This document shows positions 1 through 9,153 of a stretch of 64,000 nucleotides of DNA, in pieces; within the stretch, counting starts at the first letter, position 1, and the number at the start of each line of letters is the position of its first letter. The notes beneath the pieces were generated by a model. That model searched no databases and had not been told where the DNA came from. It saw only the letters and a list, made by a program, of their open reading frames with translations. Position numbers and translations under genes: made by a program. The DNA lies in the NCBI RefSeq assembly GCF_030547545.1, contig NZ_JAUOQE010000013.1, positions 46,174 through 110,173 on the forward strand, in the 5' to 3' direction. The stretch comes from Amphritea sp. 1_MG-2023. Its GTDB lineage: Bacteria > Pseudomonadota > Gammaproteobacteria > Pseudomonadales > Balneatricaceae.

Positions 1-1
1 T

Positions 2-388
2 GCCCATCGGCAACAGATCGAGATACTCAAGCATTATCGTAATGATATCAATGGCGGGGTCGCACACTGTTTTACCGGAAGTCGAGAAGAACTCTTCAAC
101 TATCTCGATCTTGATCTTTATATCGGCATTACCGGTTGGATTTGCGATGAACGCCGAGGGCGTGAGTTGCTCAGCTTGATTAAACAGATTCCGGCAGATC
201 GATTACTACTCGAGACCGATGCGCCCTACCTGCTGCCGCGCAATCTCGACCCCAAGCCCAAAAGTCGCCGCAATCTACCGGCTTATTTACCTCATATACT
301 TAAGGAAGCGGCCTTAGCCAGAGGCGAAGATCCACACAGGCTGGCACAACAAACCGAACAAAATGGTCAGCGCCTATTCCGCTTTTAG
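2..388 (+). CDS. tatD: TatD family metal-dependent DNase, C-terminal part (5' end outside window)
   Basis: The reading frame is open from the first bases of the window, so the N-terminal half lies to the left. The visible 128 residues carry signature blocks of TatD-type metallohydrolases: GGVAHCFTGS near the start, the TatD-specific CDERRG, and LLLETDAPYLLPRNL followed by a proline- and arginine-rich segment and LPHIL. These are TIM-barrel enzymes with two-metal sites acting as 3'-5' exonucleases in DNA repair and turnover. The terminal segment NGQRLF is the usual family ending, so the C-terminus is intact. Its last 4 bp overlap the convergent glutaredoxin-like gene. Confidence 0.93.
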   Translation, partial: AHRQQIEILKHYRNDINGGVAHCFTGSREELFNYLDLDLYIGITGWICDERRGRELLSLIKQIPADRLLLETDAPYLLPRNLDPKPKSRRNLPAYLPHILKEAALARGEDPHRLAQQTEQNGQRLFRF

Positions 389-642
389 TCAATCGTTGAG
401 GTCATATCAGCGACAAAGTGGCTGACACCTTTAACATCAAATGGCCAGCGTAGCTCAAGGCCACTTTCCTCATCCACTAGCACGGGAATGAGCTGCGCAT
501 ATTTATCCATCAACGCATCATCGTAAGCGATATCCACTTCATCCAGCACATGCTGACTTGGATCCAGCGCACACATGAGTACCTCAATGGCCTCATCACA
601 CAGATGACACCCGACACTACTCATCAGTAGAAACTGACGCAT
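385..642 (-). CDS. Glutaredoxin-like protein (DUF836 type)
   Basis: This 85-residue protein begins MRQFLLMSSVGCHLCDEA, a thioredoxin-fold beta strand followed by a CxxC (CHLC, residues 12-15) at the start of the first helix. The conserved cis-proline region IPVLVDE lies near residue 53. Length and layout fit the DUF836 glutaredoxin-like family, small cytoplasmic proteins of unproven redox partner. It runs convergently to tatD with a 4-bp overlap. Identification is by motif and size; the specific thiol reaction is not known. Confidence 0.85.
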   Translation of the reverse strand: MRQFLLMSSVGCHLCDEAIEVLMCALDPSQHVLDEVDIAYDDALMDKYAQLIPVLVDEESGLELRWPFDVKGVSHFVADMTSTID

Positions 643-967
643 AATCTCTCCTCAGCGACCTAAAAAAGAACTTTTTGCTGCTGCAGAGTATAAACAACAA
701 CGAGATAGGTTTGATAGTACTAATCGATAGCGCTACTACCGCCAGACTCAATGAGACATCCAACACGCTGCCTGACGCGTGTCGAAATTGCTGTCTAAGC
801 CTAACGACTATCCGGCATAACTTGTTGCCGACTGAGAACCGACTTTGATGCAGCGATTATCAACCGCAACCTAGCAAAACGTTATTTATGCCGCCTGTCG
901 ATCACACTCATCACACTAACGTACTAAAGTAGTGCAATAGAAGCTTGCTGCGCCGCATCAAGTTGTC

Positions 968-994
968 TATGCTCAATGTCTCTGCTTGAGCATA
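968..994. promoter_or_regulatory. Perfect inverted repeat in the phaC upstream region
   Basis: TATGCTCAA (968-976) and TTGAGCATA (986-994) are perfect 9-bp arms separated by 9 bp, about 150 bp upstream of phaC in an otherwise gene-free stretch (643-1144). No T-run follows, so it is not an evident terminator. A dimeric regulator site or a leader hairpin are both possible. I saw nothing else of note in 643-1144. Confidence 0.45.
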
Positions 995-1144
995 AGTATG
1001 GGTTTGATTTGTGATACTGGACATCATTTAACAGAACGCTAAGCCAATACACTGATAAGAATAGAGTCGGTCGTCCACCAGCGGCGGCTTTCCACAGACG
1101 TTAGCTACGCTGACTAAGATAGGCTTCAGAAAGAAGGCAGTTAT

Positions 1145-2887
1145 ATGGAAAACAACAGCAACATTCTCTCTAATCCACAAGAGTTCATCAATTACCTGAA
1201 TAAGGAAAGCAAGAAGGTTCTGGAGATGTATTCTCAGAACTGCAATGATGATCTGTTTCAAAAGTTCACTCAATCATGGACTGATCTAGCCGCTCGCTCG
1301 TTTGAGGACCCCTCGGTTTGGGTTCGTGCTATTTCCGACTATCAGCAAGCACAAGTTAATTTGTGGCACAATATACTCACGGGCAAAGCGGTCGAAAAAC
1401 CGATTGCAGAACCCATGAAAGGCGATCGCCGCTTTGCCGCAGATGAGTGGAGTGAGAATCCTGTTTTTTCTTACATTAAACAGTCTTACCTGTTGACATC
1501 AGATCTACTCAATCAGATGGCATCAAAAGCTAACCTCAGCGAAAATGAGCAACGCAAGCTCGAGTTTTATACTCAGCAATATACCGATGCTATGTCTCCG
1601 ACTAACTTTGCCCTAACCAACCCAGAAGTCCTGCAACAAGCGCTCGAAACCAAGGGACAAAGCCTCATCGATGGGTTACAGAATCTCCTTGGCGATGTTG
1701 AGAAGGGTCGCATCACGATGACCGATGAGTCGGCATTTTCGTTAGGTGAGAATATTGCAACATCGGAAGGCTCGGTGGTTTTCGAAAACGAAATGCTTCA
1801 ATTGATCCAGTATAAACCGGCAACCGAACAGGTCTATAGCCGCCCAATACTGATCATCCCCCCTTGCATCAATAAATTTTATATTCTCGACCTGCAAGCC
1901 CATAACTCTTACGTTAAATACTGTGTCGAGCAAGGCTTAAATGTCTTCTTAATCTCTTGGGTTAATCCAACCATTGAACAACGCGGTCTTGCCTGGGATG
2001 ACTATGTTGAGAATGGCACCCTGCAAGCGATCAATGCCGTGAAGGAGATTACCGAGCAAGAAAAAATAAACTGCGTTTCATGGTGTATCGGTGGCACGAT
2101 ACTGGCCACGACATTGGCAATTATGGCCAAGCGCAAAGATGAATCCGTTGCCTCTGCCACCTTCCTCACCACCCTGACTGATTTCACCGACCCCGGTGAC
2201 CTAAAAGTGTTTATTGATGAGCAGCAAGTTAAGCAACTCACTGAAAAAGTGGATGAAGAAGGCCTACTGAATGGTCGTGATTTAGCCGCCTCATTCAACA
2301 TGCTGCGTTCTAACGATCTTATTTGGTCTTACGTCGTTAACAACTATCTCAAAGGCAAAAACCCAGCCCCCTTTGATATTCTGTACTGGAACTCCGATTC
2401 CACCAACCTGCCGGCCAACATGTACAATTTCTATATCAACGAGATGTATATCAATAACAAACTGGCACAACCCGGCGGCCTAACCATCTGCGGTGAATCT
2501 ATCGATCTGAGCGAAATTAAGATTCCAACCTATTTCCTCTCGGCTATCGATGATCACATCGCCCCTTGGAAAGGTACCTTTAAGGGCACCGAACTGATGC
2601 AAGGCAAGCGAGAATTTGTCCTTGGTGCTAGCGGCCATGTTGCCGGCGTCGTCAATCCCGCTTCCAAAAATCGACGCAACTTCTGGTCTAATGGTGAATT
2701 GGGGCAAGGCGCCGATCACTGGCTAGAAACCGCTGAGCGTCACGAAGGTAGCTGGTGGCCTCACTGGGCTAAATGGCTGAAGCCGAAATCAGGTAAAAAA
2801 GTCGATGCGCCACAGACCTATGGCAATAAAGAATTTAAAGCCATCGAAGCCGCTCCCGGCCGCTATGTCACCAGCCGTATTGACTAG
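1145..2887 (+). CDS. phaC: Class I poly(3-hydroxyalkanoate) synthase
   Basis: 580 residues, the usual length for class I PhaC, which polymerises (R)-3-hydroxyacyl-CoA into storage polyester on the surface of carbonosomes. The alpha/beta-hydrolase core carries the modified lipase box SWCIGG with nucleophile Cys314, an acid residue in DDHIAPW (Asp470) and the histidine in SGHVAGVVNP (His498). The N-terminal region (about 1-200) is the family-typical helical domain. An AAGAAGG ribosome site precedes the ATG. No phaA, phaB or phasin gene is adjacent, so the monomer supply genes are elsewhere. A strong hairpin terminator follows, so the gene is monocistronic. Confidence 0.95.
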   Translation: MENNSNILSNPQEFINYLNKESKKVLEMYSQNCNDDLFQKFTQSWTDLAARSFEDPSVWVRAISDYQQAQVNLWHNILTGKAVEKPIAEPMKGDRRFAADEWSENPVFSYIKQSYLLTSDLLNQMASKANLSENEQRKLEFYTQQYTDAMSPTNFALTNPEVLQQALETKGQSLIDGLQNLLGDVEKGRITMTDESAFSLGENIATSEGSVVFENEMLQLIQYKPATEQVYSRPILIIPPCINKFYILDLQAHNSYVKYCVEQGLNVFLISWVNPTIEQRGLAWDDYVENGTLQAINAVKEITEQEKINCVSWCIGGTILATTLAIMAKRKDESVASATFLTTLTDFTDPGDLKVFIDEQQVKQLTEKVDEEGLLNGRDLAASFNMLRSNDLIWSYVVNNYLKGKNPAPFDILYWNSDSTNLPANMYNFYINEMYINNKLAQPGGLTICGESIDLSEIKIPTYFLSAIDDHIAPWKGTFKGTELMQGKREFVLGASGHVAGVVNPASKNRRNFWSNGELGQGADHWLETAERHEGSWWPHWAKWLKPKSGKKVDAPQTYGNKEFKAIEAAPGRYVTSRID

Positions 2888-2904
2888 CAAGCGTCGCACC
2901 CCCT

Positions 2905-2932
2905 AAAAAGCCGAGGCCTGCCTCGGCTTTTT
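2905..2932 (+). terminator. Rho-independent terminator of phaC
   Basis: The arms AGCCGAGG and CCTCGGCT flank a short loop and are followed by a T-run; the A-run before the stem extends the pairing. It lies 17 bp after the phaC stop. Confidence 0.85.
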
Positions 2933-2963
2933 ATATCAAACCTCCTTGATAAACAGATAACCT

Positions 2964-4313
2964 GTGACATACATTTCTTTATTTTCTCTACGAGAGAGCC
3001 AGAAAATACTGGCGCTGGCGACCCCTATTCTCATTGCTGAATTGGCACAAGCCGCCATGGGATTTGTCGACACCCTGATGGCATCGCGTTATAGCGCAGA
3101 AGATTTAGCCGCCGTAGCACTCGGCTCAGGCATCTGGCTGCCCATCATGATCGCGTTCAGCAGCATCTTAATGGCCATCACGCCAATGGTCGCCAATCAC
3201 GCCGGCAACGATCAACTCAATCGAACCCGCCTGATCTACCATCAGGGCGTCATCATCGCACTGCTTATCAGCGCCGTGGCTTGGCTGATTTTACGCAACA
3301 TGGCCCCGGTACTCGAGTTAATGCAGGTAAGCGACAGCCTGAAAAGCAAGACATTAGCTTATTTAGACGCACTCTCATGGGGTGTGCCGGGCATCATGCT
3401 TTATCAAGCGGCCCGCAGCTACTCTGAAGGGCTCGGAAAAACTCAGCCATTAATGAAAATAGGCGTCTTCGCCCTGCTCTGTAACATTCCACTTAACTAT
3501 ATTTTTATTTACGGAAAACTTGGCATGCCTGAATTAGGTGGTGTCGGCTGTGGCTGGGCGACAACCATCGTGATGTGGATTATGGCGTTCAGCGCCATGC
3601 TTTATCTACGCCACTCAAAGTACTTTCGCCGATTGAATCTGATCATCTGGCCTCGCTTCAAAGCCGCATACTTTACCACTATTCTAAAAATTGGACTCCC
3701 CATCGGCTTCACCATGCTCATTGAAGTCAGCATGTTTTCGGTGATCGCGTTACTCATTGCCCGTCTCGGCGAGACTGTCATTGCGGCCCATCAAATCACG
3801 CTGAGCTTTACTGGGATGGTTTTTATGCTGCCGCTGAGCATTTCAATTGCACTAACGATCAGGACCGGTCACTTTATTGGCCGCAAAGATTACAGCAGCG
3901 CGCGCCGCACCGCGATCAGCGGTTATGCCATCGTCATTCTTACCTCCATCACTAGCTGCACATTGATCTCATTGCTATCGGTGCAGATCGCCACACTCTA
4001 TACCGCAGATGATAACATCATCAAACTCGCCAGCAGCCTGCTCTTAATCGCCGCTATATTTCAAATACCGGATGCGATACAGGTTGTCAGTGCGGGAATC
4101 TTAAGAGGCTATAAGGACACCGCATTTCCGTTGCTCATTGTATTTACCGCTTATTGGCTAATCGGCTTACCGCTGGGTTATGTGCTCGGCCTGACGAATA
4201 TAGTAACACCGGCTAGCGGCCCTACCGGGTTCTGGCTGGGGATGATTGCAGGCCTAAGCGTTGGCGCTATACTGCTATTAATGCGCTATCAACATCTTAA
4301 ACGTCAATGCTAG
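2964..4313 (+). CDS. MATE family multidrug/cation antiporter (NorM-like)
   Basis: 449 residues with about 12 hydrophobic segments. The N-terminal pattern is typical of MATE exporters: ILIAELAQAAMGFVDTLMASR in the first helix, then a similar half starting near residue 235 with GLPIGFTMLIEVSMFS. Such inner-membrane pumps expel cationic drugs using Na+ or H+ gradients. The start is a GTG with no strong Shine-Dalgarno sequence. The 3' end overlaps the following lipoprotein gene by 7 bp, which suggests translational coupling. Substrates cannot be read from the sequence. Confidence 0.9.
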   Translation: MTYISLFSLRESQKILALATPILIAELAQAAMGFVDTLMASRYSAEDLAAVALGSGIWLPIMIAFSSILMAITPMVANHAGNDQLNRTRLIYHQGVIIALLISAVAWLILRNMAPVLELMQVSDSLKSKTLAYLDALSWGVPGIMLYQAARSYSEGLGKTQPLMKIGVFALLCNIPLNYIFIYGKLGMPELGGVGCGWATTIVMWIMAFSAMLYLRHSKYFRRLNLIIWPRFKAAYFTTILKIGLPIGFTMLIEVSMFSVIALLIARLGETVIAAHQITLSFTGMVFMLPLSISIALTIRTGHFIGRKDYSSARRTAISGYAIVILTSITSCTLISLLSVQIATLYTADDNIIKLASSLLLIAAIFQIPDAIQVVSAGILRGYKDTAFPLLIVFTAYWLIGLPLGYVLGLTNIVTPASGPTGFWLGMIAGLSVGAILLLMRYQHLKRQC

Positions 4314-5383
4314 TTTTTCGCCGAAGCCTTAGCCTTGTATCTATCTTGATATGCCTATCAGGTTGCGATCAACAGCCTGTAGAAACGATGCTTGAACGCT
4401 ATAGCAATCGCGTAGCTAACAGCTTAGAGAGTGATGCTGAGCTCAACCTTGATCTGCCTTTGAATCTTCCGGCTTATCCCCCAAGAAGGGATCGTATACG
4501 CACAGTCCCCGATCTGCGTCAGGGTTTACTTGAAGTGTTAAATCTACGTCATTGTCAGTTGATCCCCTTAATAGCAGAACGTAATAGCTCACTGGGCAAG
4601 GTCATGCCTCCCTCGCGTCAGATGGTCTATGAGATACAGCTAATCAGCCGTCTCAATCATTGTCGACAAACACTCAGAGAGACGCAGACAGAGCCCGAAT
4701 TGATTCAACAGGTGGACGCGCTTTTTCAGGTAAAACAAGACAATATCGAAGCCGCACTCTGGAACGGTCTCTTTACCAGTGAAGCGATGGAGAGAAATTT
4801 TTCCCGTTCAGAACCACCGCTGCCTCTCATCGAAGACGACGGCTTCAGTCAAACTCGTCAGGCCTTTATCCTCTTCAACCGTATCGCCGCGTTAAATAGC
4901 ACCATTCAACAGCAGCCCACATGGACAGAGCCAGACTACCTGAATCAGCTCGAGCCACATTATCAAGCACTCACCACGCTCCGCTATGGCAGTCGCTGGC
5001 TACGCTCAATTTATTTGCTCACTCACACGCTCAACCATACCGCTAACCTCATAGAACAGAGGCTGCGACAACGCCCCCTGTGTTACAACCAACAGGCCAC
5101 CCCCAAGGCGAGGATTGTTAAAAATGTCTTTAACAAATATTATGCCGCTGAGCTGCAGCCTTACATGGCGAAAATTGATCGCGATGGGCGACAGTGGTTA
5201 GCACTCAATCAACAGCTACTCCAACACTTCACTGTGATTCCAGAACCAATGCAACGATACCAACGCTTAGCCCTGAGCACCGAAGCGCCGTTTTGGCAGC
5301 GTTATATCGAAGCACGCAATCGGCACACACAAGCCTGGCAGCGGTTACTCAAACAATGCAATTTAATGCCTAGTGCCTCCTGA
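4307..5383 (+). CDS. DUF3080-type lipoprotein
   Basis: 358 residues with a lipoprotein signal peptide whose lipobox is LSGC, giving an acylated Cys near residue 20. The rest is hydrophilic, helical and arginine/glutamine-rich, with scattered cysteines. It resembles the DUF3080 family of gammaproteobacterial envelope proteins, for which no function is established. It overlaps the end of the MATE gene by 7 bp, so the two are probably one transcript. A short AACACC...GGTGTT dyad (5389-5420) follows the stop. The family assignment is from recall of layout and should be treated as likely rather than proven. Confidence 0.75.
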   Translation: MLVFRRSLSLVSILICLSGCDQQPVETMLERYSNRVANSLESDAELNLDLPLNLPAYPPRRDRIRTVPDLRQGLLEVLNLRHCQLIPLIAERNSSLGKVMPPSRQMVYEIQLISRLNHCRQTLRETQTEPELIQQVDALFQVKQDNIEAALWNGLFTSEAMERNFSRSEPPLPLIEDDGFSQTRQAFILFNRIAALNSTIQQQPTWTEPDYLNQLEPHYQALTTLRYGSRWLRSIYLLTHTLNHTANLIEQRLRQRPLCYNQQATPKARIVKNVFNKYYAAELQPYMAKIDRDGRQWLALNQQLLQHFTVIPEPMQRYQRLALSTEAPFWQRYIEARNRHTQAWQRLLKQCNLMPSAS

Positions 5384-5448
5384 TGATTAACACCCATTTT
5401 GAGTAAATAAAACAGGTGTTCTTGATCGGACTATGAAACAATTAAGTC

Positions 5449-6180
5449 ATGCTTAGTTATCAACGGTTCGCCGTCCCCACAGCAGCCAATGACAGGCGAC
5501 AACACCGATCGACAGGTTCGATATTGTCTCGCTTGAGTATGTTCACGATGCTCGCCTTGTTATCGTTGACCTATACGCTCACCGCAGCGCCGGGGCTGAC
5601 TGTCATCATGTCGGACAGTCAGATTAACAAGTTAGGTCAACAATATGGTGAGATGGCGATGCGCCGTTTACGCCGTTGGCAAGATTTGATGGCAGAGATC
5701 GCTGACGTCAGCGAGGATGAAAAGCTGCGGCGTGTTAATCAATTTTTTAATCAGTTAAATTTTGTCGATGATATCGATCACTGGCAGCAGAAAGATTATT
5801 GGGCCAGCCCCGTCGAATTTCTCATCACCAACGGCGGCGACTGTGAAGACTTTTCGATCGCTAAGTACTATACCCTGCGTCAAGCCGGCGTACCGATCGA
5901 AAAACTCAGTATCGCTTATGTAAAAGCGCTAAAATTAAATCAGGCACATATGGTGTTAACCTATTACCGTACACCTAAAGCCACACCACTGATACTCGAT
6001 AACTTAATATCAGACATAAAGCCCGCCCATCAGCGTACCGATCTACAACACGTATATAGCTTCAATGGCGAAAATCTATGGCTATCAAAAAAAGGGCGCC
6101 GCAGTACACTGGTCGGCACCTCTGATCAGCTAAAACCTTGGGTCCAGCTACAATCACGAATGGAGAATCAGGATTATTAA
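5449..6180 (+). CDS. lapG: LapG-type periplasmic cysteine protease
   Basis: Bacterial transglutaminase-like cysteine protease. Known LapG enzymes cleave the N-terminus of the giant adhesin LapA when c-di-GMP falls, releasing biofilm cells. The catalytic triad is visible: Cys132 in NGGDCEDF, His167 in AHMVLTYY and Asp184 in LILDNL. The open frame starts at 5449, but an in-frame ATG at 5539 begins a cleaner export signal (MFTMLALLSLTYTL, then AAPG), so the mature protein may start from the shorter form. lapD follows 29 bp later, the standard pairing. No LapA-like adhesin or type I exporter is in the window. Confidence 0.92.
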   Translation: MLSYQRFAVPTAANDRRQHRSTGSILSRLSMFTMLALLSLTYTLTAAPGLTVIMSDSQINKLGQQYGEMAMRRLRRWQDLMAEIADVSEDEKLRRVNQFFNQLNFVDDIDHWQQKDYWASPVEFLITNGGDCEDFSIAKYYTLRQAGVPIEKLSIAYVKALKLNQAHMVLTYYRTPKATPLILDNLISDIKPAHQRTDLQHVYSFNGENLWLSKKGRRSTLVGTSDQLKPWVQLQSRMENQDY

Positions 6181-6209
6181 CCTGATAAATAGAAGATGAG
6201 GAATCAAAC

Positions 6210-8144
6210 ATGTCGATTGTAAATCAGTTAATGGCGGCCGTACTCGCTGTACTGATCGGATTAGCGGCAGGCACCGTCTATCTTATGTCCGATAGCTCGA
6301 AGACGATGCTAATACATCAGCTCGAGTCTCATGGGCAGGATACCGCCACTCACCTCGGTCTCTATTTAGCGCCCTATATCGCAGCGCGCGATACGGCGGT
6401 TATCGAAACCACGGTTAACGCTATTTTTGATAGCGGCTTCTATCAACAGGTTCGCGTTGTCGATGCCGATAACGCGCTGCTGTTTATGAAAACAACCGAT
6501 GCCCATGTCAGCAACAAGGTACCTAATTGGTTCATTCACCTTATCGATATCACTCCGCCGGAGATGACACGAGAAATCACCCATCAGTGGCAAAAAGCCG
6601 GCACAATCTATGTCCAGAGCCGAGCGGGTTATGCCTATGAACAACTCTGGCGAGGCACAGAACAGACGTTTATCTGGTGCGTTGTACTCTCGCTGCTGAG
6701 CCTGTTTTTTATCAGTTTATTGATGCGTTATATCCTCAACCCCTTGAAAGGCGTTGAAGATCAAGCATTGGCATTATCACAACAGAAATATATCGAACAA
6801 GCCCGCATTCCAAGCACTCGTGAACTCAAACAGGTAGTTCTAGCCATGAACATGATGGTGCGCCGAGTGCGCACCATGTTTAATGAGCAAGCGAAGAATA
6901 TCGAAGAAATTCGCCGCACCGCCTATCAGGATGATCTAACCGGATTAACCAATCAGCGCGCCAGCCTAACACAACTGAGTGAACGCATAGACTACCGTAA
7001 TGATTTTGGCCTCGGTAGCTTAATTCACTTACAAATCGCCGACCTGCAACAATTAAACGCGGAACTCGGGGTAGAAAAAGCCAACAATTTCATCCGCGCT
7101 TGCGCGATTCAGCTGCAAAAGATAGCCCGACTCACAGAAACCCCCGTACTAGGGCGAATCAGTGGCTCGGAATTTATTCTGCTTAGTCATATCACCGATC
7201 CCGATCAATTAACCCGAGAACTGAATAAGCTGACAGACAACCTACAAGGTGAATACCGTCAACTCAGTGGCAAACCGCCGCATCAGATCATTTTTATCGG
7301 CGCGGTCGCGTATAAAGAACAGGGAAATTCAGAACAACTATTAGTCAGCGCAAAACTCGCAGCAGAACAAGCGAGTACGGCCAATACGACACTTTGCTGT
7401 AAAGGCATCGGCAATCCTGAGCAACAGAGCAGCTGGCATGAACATGTGAGTCAGAAAATCATTAATGGCGATATCTTTTTACAATTTCAGTCGGTGGCAC
7501 AACTATCTGAAACACCGGAAACGCTGCATCGCGAAGTCTATGCGCGTATCTTAAATCAAGATAATCAGCCCTGTATGGCCGGCGAATTCATTAGCGTGGT
7601 GAAACAGCTTAATCTCATGACCGCACTCGATATCTCGGTGCTACACTCTGTCACTGAACAACTCAAATACAGCCCAGATATCAAATTTGCGATCAACCTC
7701 AGTAATGACTCCGTCAAAAATATCGACTTTTGTGAAAGGTTAATCGGTGTCACGACACAACTGCCGACACCCAATAACCTGTCCATTGAGATCAACGAAA
7801 CCTCAGTTCTCAACAATATCGATCAGGTTACCCTGTTTCGCGATCAATTAAAGCAGGCTGGCGCACGGTTTGGTGTCGATAACTTCGGTATCAACCCAGC
7901 AGGTTTTAGCTATCTATATACGGTACATCCGGATTACATCAAAATTGATGGTTCCCTCATAAGAGAGCTCGATAGCAGCGCAGAGGACCGCTTCTTTGTG
8001 CGCAGTTTAGTGACCGTTGCTCATAGTCTTGATATCGCCGTCTATGCCGAACATGTTGAACGAACCACGCAACTCGAGGCTCTGCAACAATTAGAAGTGG
8101 ATGGCTATCAAGGCTGGCTGATCGATAAATCAGCGCAAACCTAA
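6210..8144 (+). CDS. lapD: LapD-type c-di-GMP receptor (degenerate GGDEF-EAL)
   Basis: 644 residues. A membrane helix at about 5-25, a periplasmic LapD/MoxY-type domain (about 26-150), a second helix at about 152-172, a HAMP linker, then GGDEF and EAL domains. Both catalytic signatures are degenerate: the GGDEF site reads SGSEF (318-322) and the EAL site reads EVY (442-444). It should therefore bind rather than make or cleave c-di-GMP. In the known system c-di-GMP-bound LapD sequesters LapG at the inner membrane. The adjacency to lapG and the lost active sites make the assignment firm. Confidence 0.93.
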   Translation: MSIVNQLMAAVLAVLIGLAAGTVYLMSDSSKTMLIHQLESHGQDTATHLGLYLAPYIAARDTAVIETTVNAIFDSGFYQQVRVVDADNALLFMKTTDAHVSNKVPNWFIHLIDITPPEMTREITHQWQKAGTIYVQSRAGYAYEQLWRGTEQTFIWCVVLSLLSLFFISLLMRYILNPLKGVEDQALALSQQKYIEQARIPSTRELKQVVLAMNMMVRRVRTMFNEQAKNIEEIRRTAYQDDLTGLTNQRASLTQLSERIDYRNDFGLGSLIHLQIADLQQLNAELGVEKANNFIRACAIQLQKIARLTETPVLGRISGSEFILLSHITDPDQLTRELNKLTDNLQGEYRQLSGKPPHQIIFIGAVAYKEQGNSEQLLVSAKLAAEQASTANTTLCCKGIGNPEQQSSWHEHVSQKIINGDIFLQFQSVAQLSETPETLHREVYARILNQDNQPCMAGEFISVVKQLNLMTALDISVLHSVTEQLKYSPDIKFAINLSNDSVKNIDFCERLIGVTTQLPTPNNLSIEINETSVLNNIDQVTLFRDQLKQAGARFGVDNFGINPAGFSYLYTVHPDYIKIDGSLIRELDSSAEDRFFVRSLVTVAHSLDIAVYAEHVERTTQLEALQQLEVDGYQGWLIDKSAQT

Positions 8145-8186
8145 GCTAGGTTAGTCCGTCACTCAGACATAGAAACAAGCGATAAA

Positions 8187-8208
8187 AAAACCGCCAGATG
8201 GCGGTTTT
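8187..8208. terminator. Bidirectional terminator between lapD and proQ
   Basis: AAACCGCC and GGCGGTTT flank the loop AGAT, with an A-run on the left and a T-run on the right. It can therefore serve both the rightward lapD and the leftward proQ transcripts. Confidence 0.85.
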
Positions 8209-8228
8209 GATGATCAATCAATGGCTAT

Positions 8229-8678
8229 TTAACCGCGCTTGGTTAACAGCATCTCAAGCTTATTATTAAGGCGTTCTTCTTTTTCCTTAACTTTTTGCTT
8301 GGCTTGTTCCTCTTGGCGTTTTTGCTGACGCAGCTTATTAATCTCTTTCAACTGCTGCTTAGCATGTTCAGCTTCTGACTCGGTTACCGTCCCTGATGGC
8401 TGAGCATCTAGGCCAATCCGATCAGCACCCTCTTTCAGACTGCGAATATAATAAGGCGAGCGCACATAGGATGCGAGCGCGCGTTTAATTTTGTTCTTTG
8501 CCAATTTCTCATCAGCAATCAGATCTTCCTGAATACCGATTTTCAATGGTCGCATACTTTCCCGATTGAAAACCTCTGGGTAAGCATCACACAACAGCTG
8601 TAAAGCCGCTTGATTCGCTGCACGGTTTTTTGAACGGGTACGGGTTTTAGTTTTATCCGTAGTTTCTGTTGCTGTCAC
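8229..8678 (-). CDS. proQ: ProQ/FinO-family RNA chaperone
   Basis: 149 residues. After a short basic tail, residues about 20-100 match the ProQ/FinO RNA-binding domain: ALQLLCDAYPEVFN, RPLKIGIQEDL, and the helix around ALASYVRSPYYIRSL. The remaining third is a highly charged coiled-coil-like tail (KLRQQKRQEEQAKQK). Members bind structured sRNAs and mRNA 3' ends. It lacks the C-terminal Tudor-like domain of E. coli ProQ, so it is the shorter form. The terminator downstream is shared with lapD. Confidence 0.88.
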   Translation of the reverse strand: MTATETTDKTKTRTRSKNRAANQAALQLLCDAYPEVFNRESMRPLKIGIQEDLIADEKLAKNKIKRALASYVRSPYYIRSLKEGADRIGLDAQPSGTVTESEAEHAKQQLKEINKLRQQKRQEEQAKQKVKEKEERLNNKLEMLLTKRG

Positions 8679-8760
8679 AGTAAGTTTCTCTCAACCATTT
8701 ATCTATAAGCCTGTTTAATCGGCCAGTTTTAAAAAATCAGTCTCTCATCCGAAAGCGGGA

Positions 8761-9009
8761 TTACTCCCCTTTACGGATAAGATAACAATATTGATCATCT
8801 TCTGCTTTCTGATCGATGAGCTCATGACCTAGAAAGGTGCAAAACTTGGGTACATCACGCTGCGTTGATGGATCAGTTGCCATTAATTGCAACACTTCAC
8901 CAGTCGCCATTTCACGTACTTTATTGTGTAATAGCATAACCGGTTCCGGACAGAACAGGCCGGTTGCATCCATTACCTGATCCGCTTTAACTTCAACCAT
9001 CAACTCCAC
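8761..9009 (-). CDS. tusA: TusA-like sulfur carrier protein
   Basis: 82 residues with the TusA/SirA signature GLFCPEPVML, whose Cys20 carries persulfide sulfur, and the C-terminal strand pattern around YCYLIRKG. TusA delivers sulfur through TusBCD/E to MnmA for 2-thiouridine in tRNA and to molybdenum-cofactor pathways. The family also contains paralogues of uncertain role; the length and a full CPEP motif fit a true TusA or close paralogue. It is a separate short unit upstream of proQ on the same strand, with 82 bp between them. Confidence 0.85.
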   Translation of the reverse strand: MELMVEVKADQVMDATGLFCPEPVMLLHNKVREMATGEVLQLMATDPSTQRDVPKFCTFLGHELIDQKAEDDQYCYLIRKGE

Positions 9010-9153
9010 CTCTTATAAATCCGGAGACTTATTGTCGCAAATTCAGCGGTATAGAAAAACCCATGTTTTGATCAGATCCTCTTTTACCCACTATAACAGT
9101 GCTATTATGTTGATATAAATAAAATAAATTTGTTCTGCTATAGGAGAGTCATC

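Noticed and set aside
1028..1273. 81-codon minus-strand frame over the phaC start
   Set aside because: It is antisense to the start of a well-defined gene and its leader, with no supporting signal.
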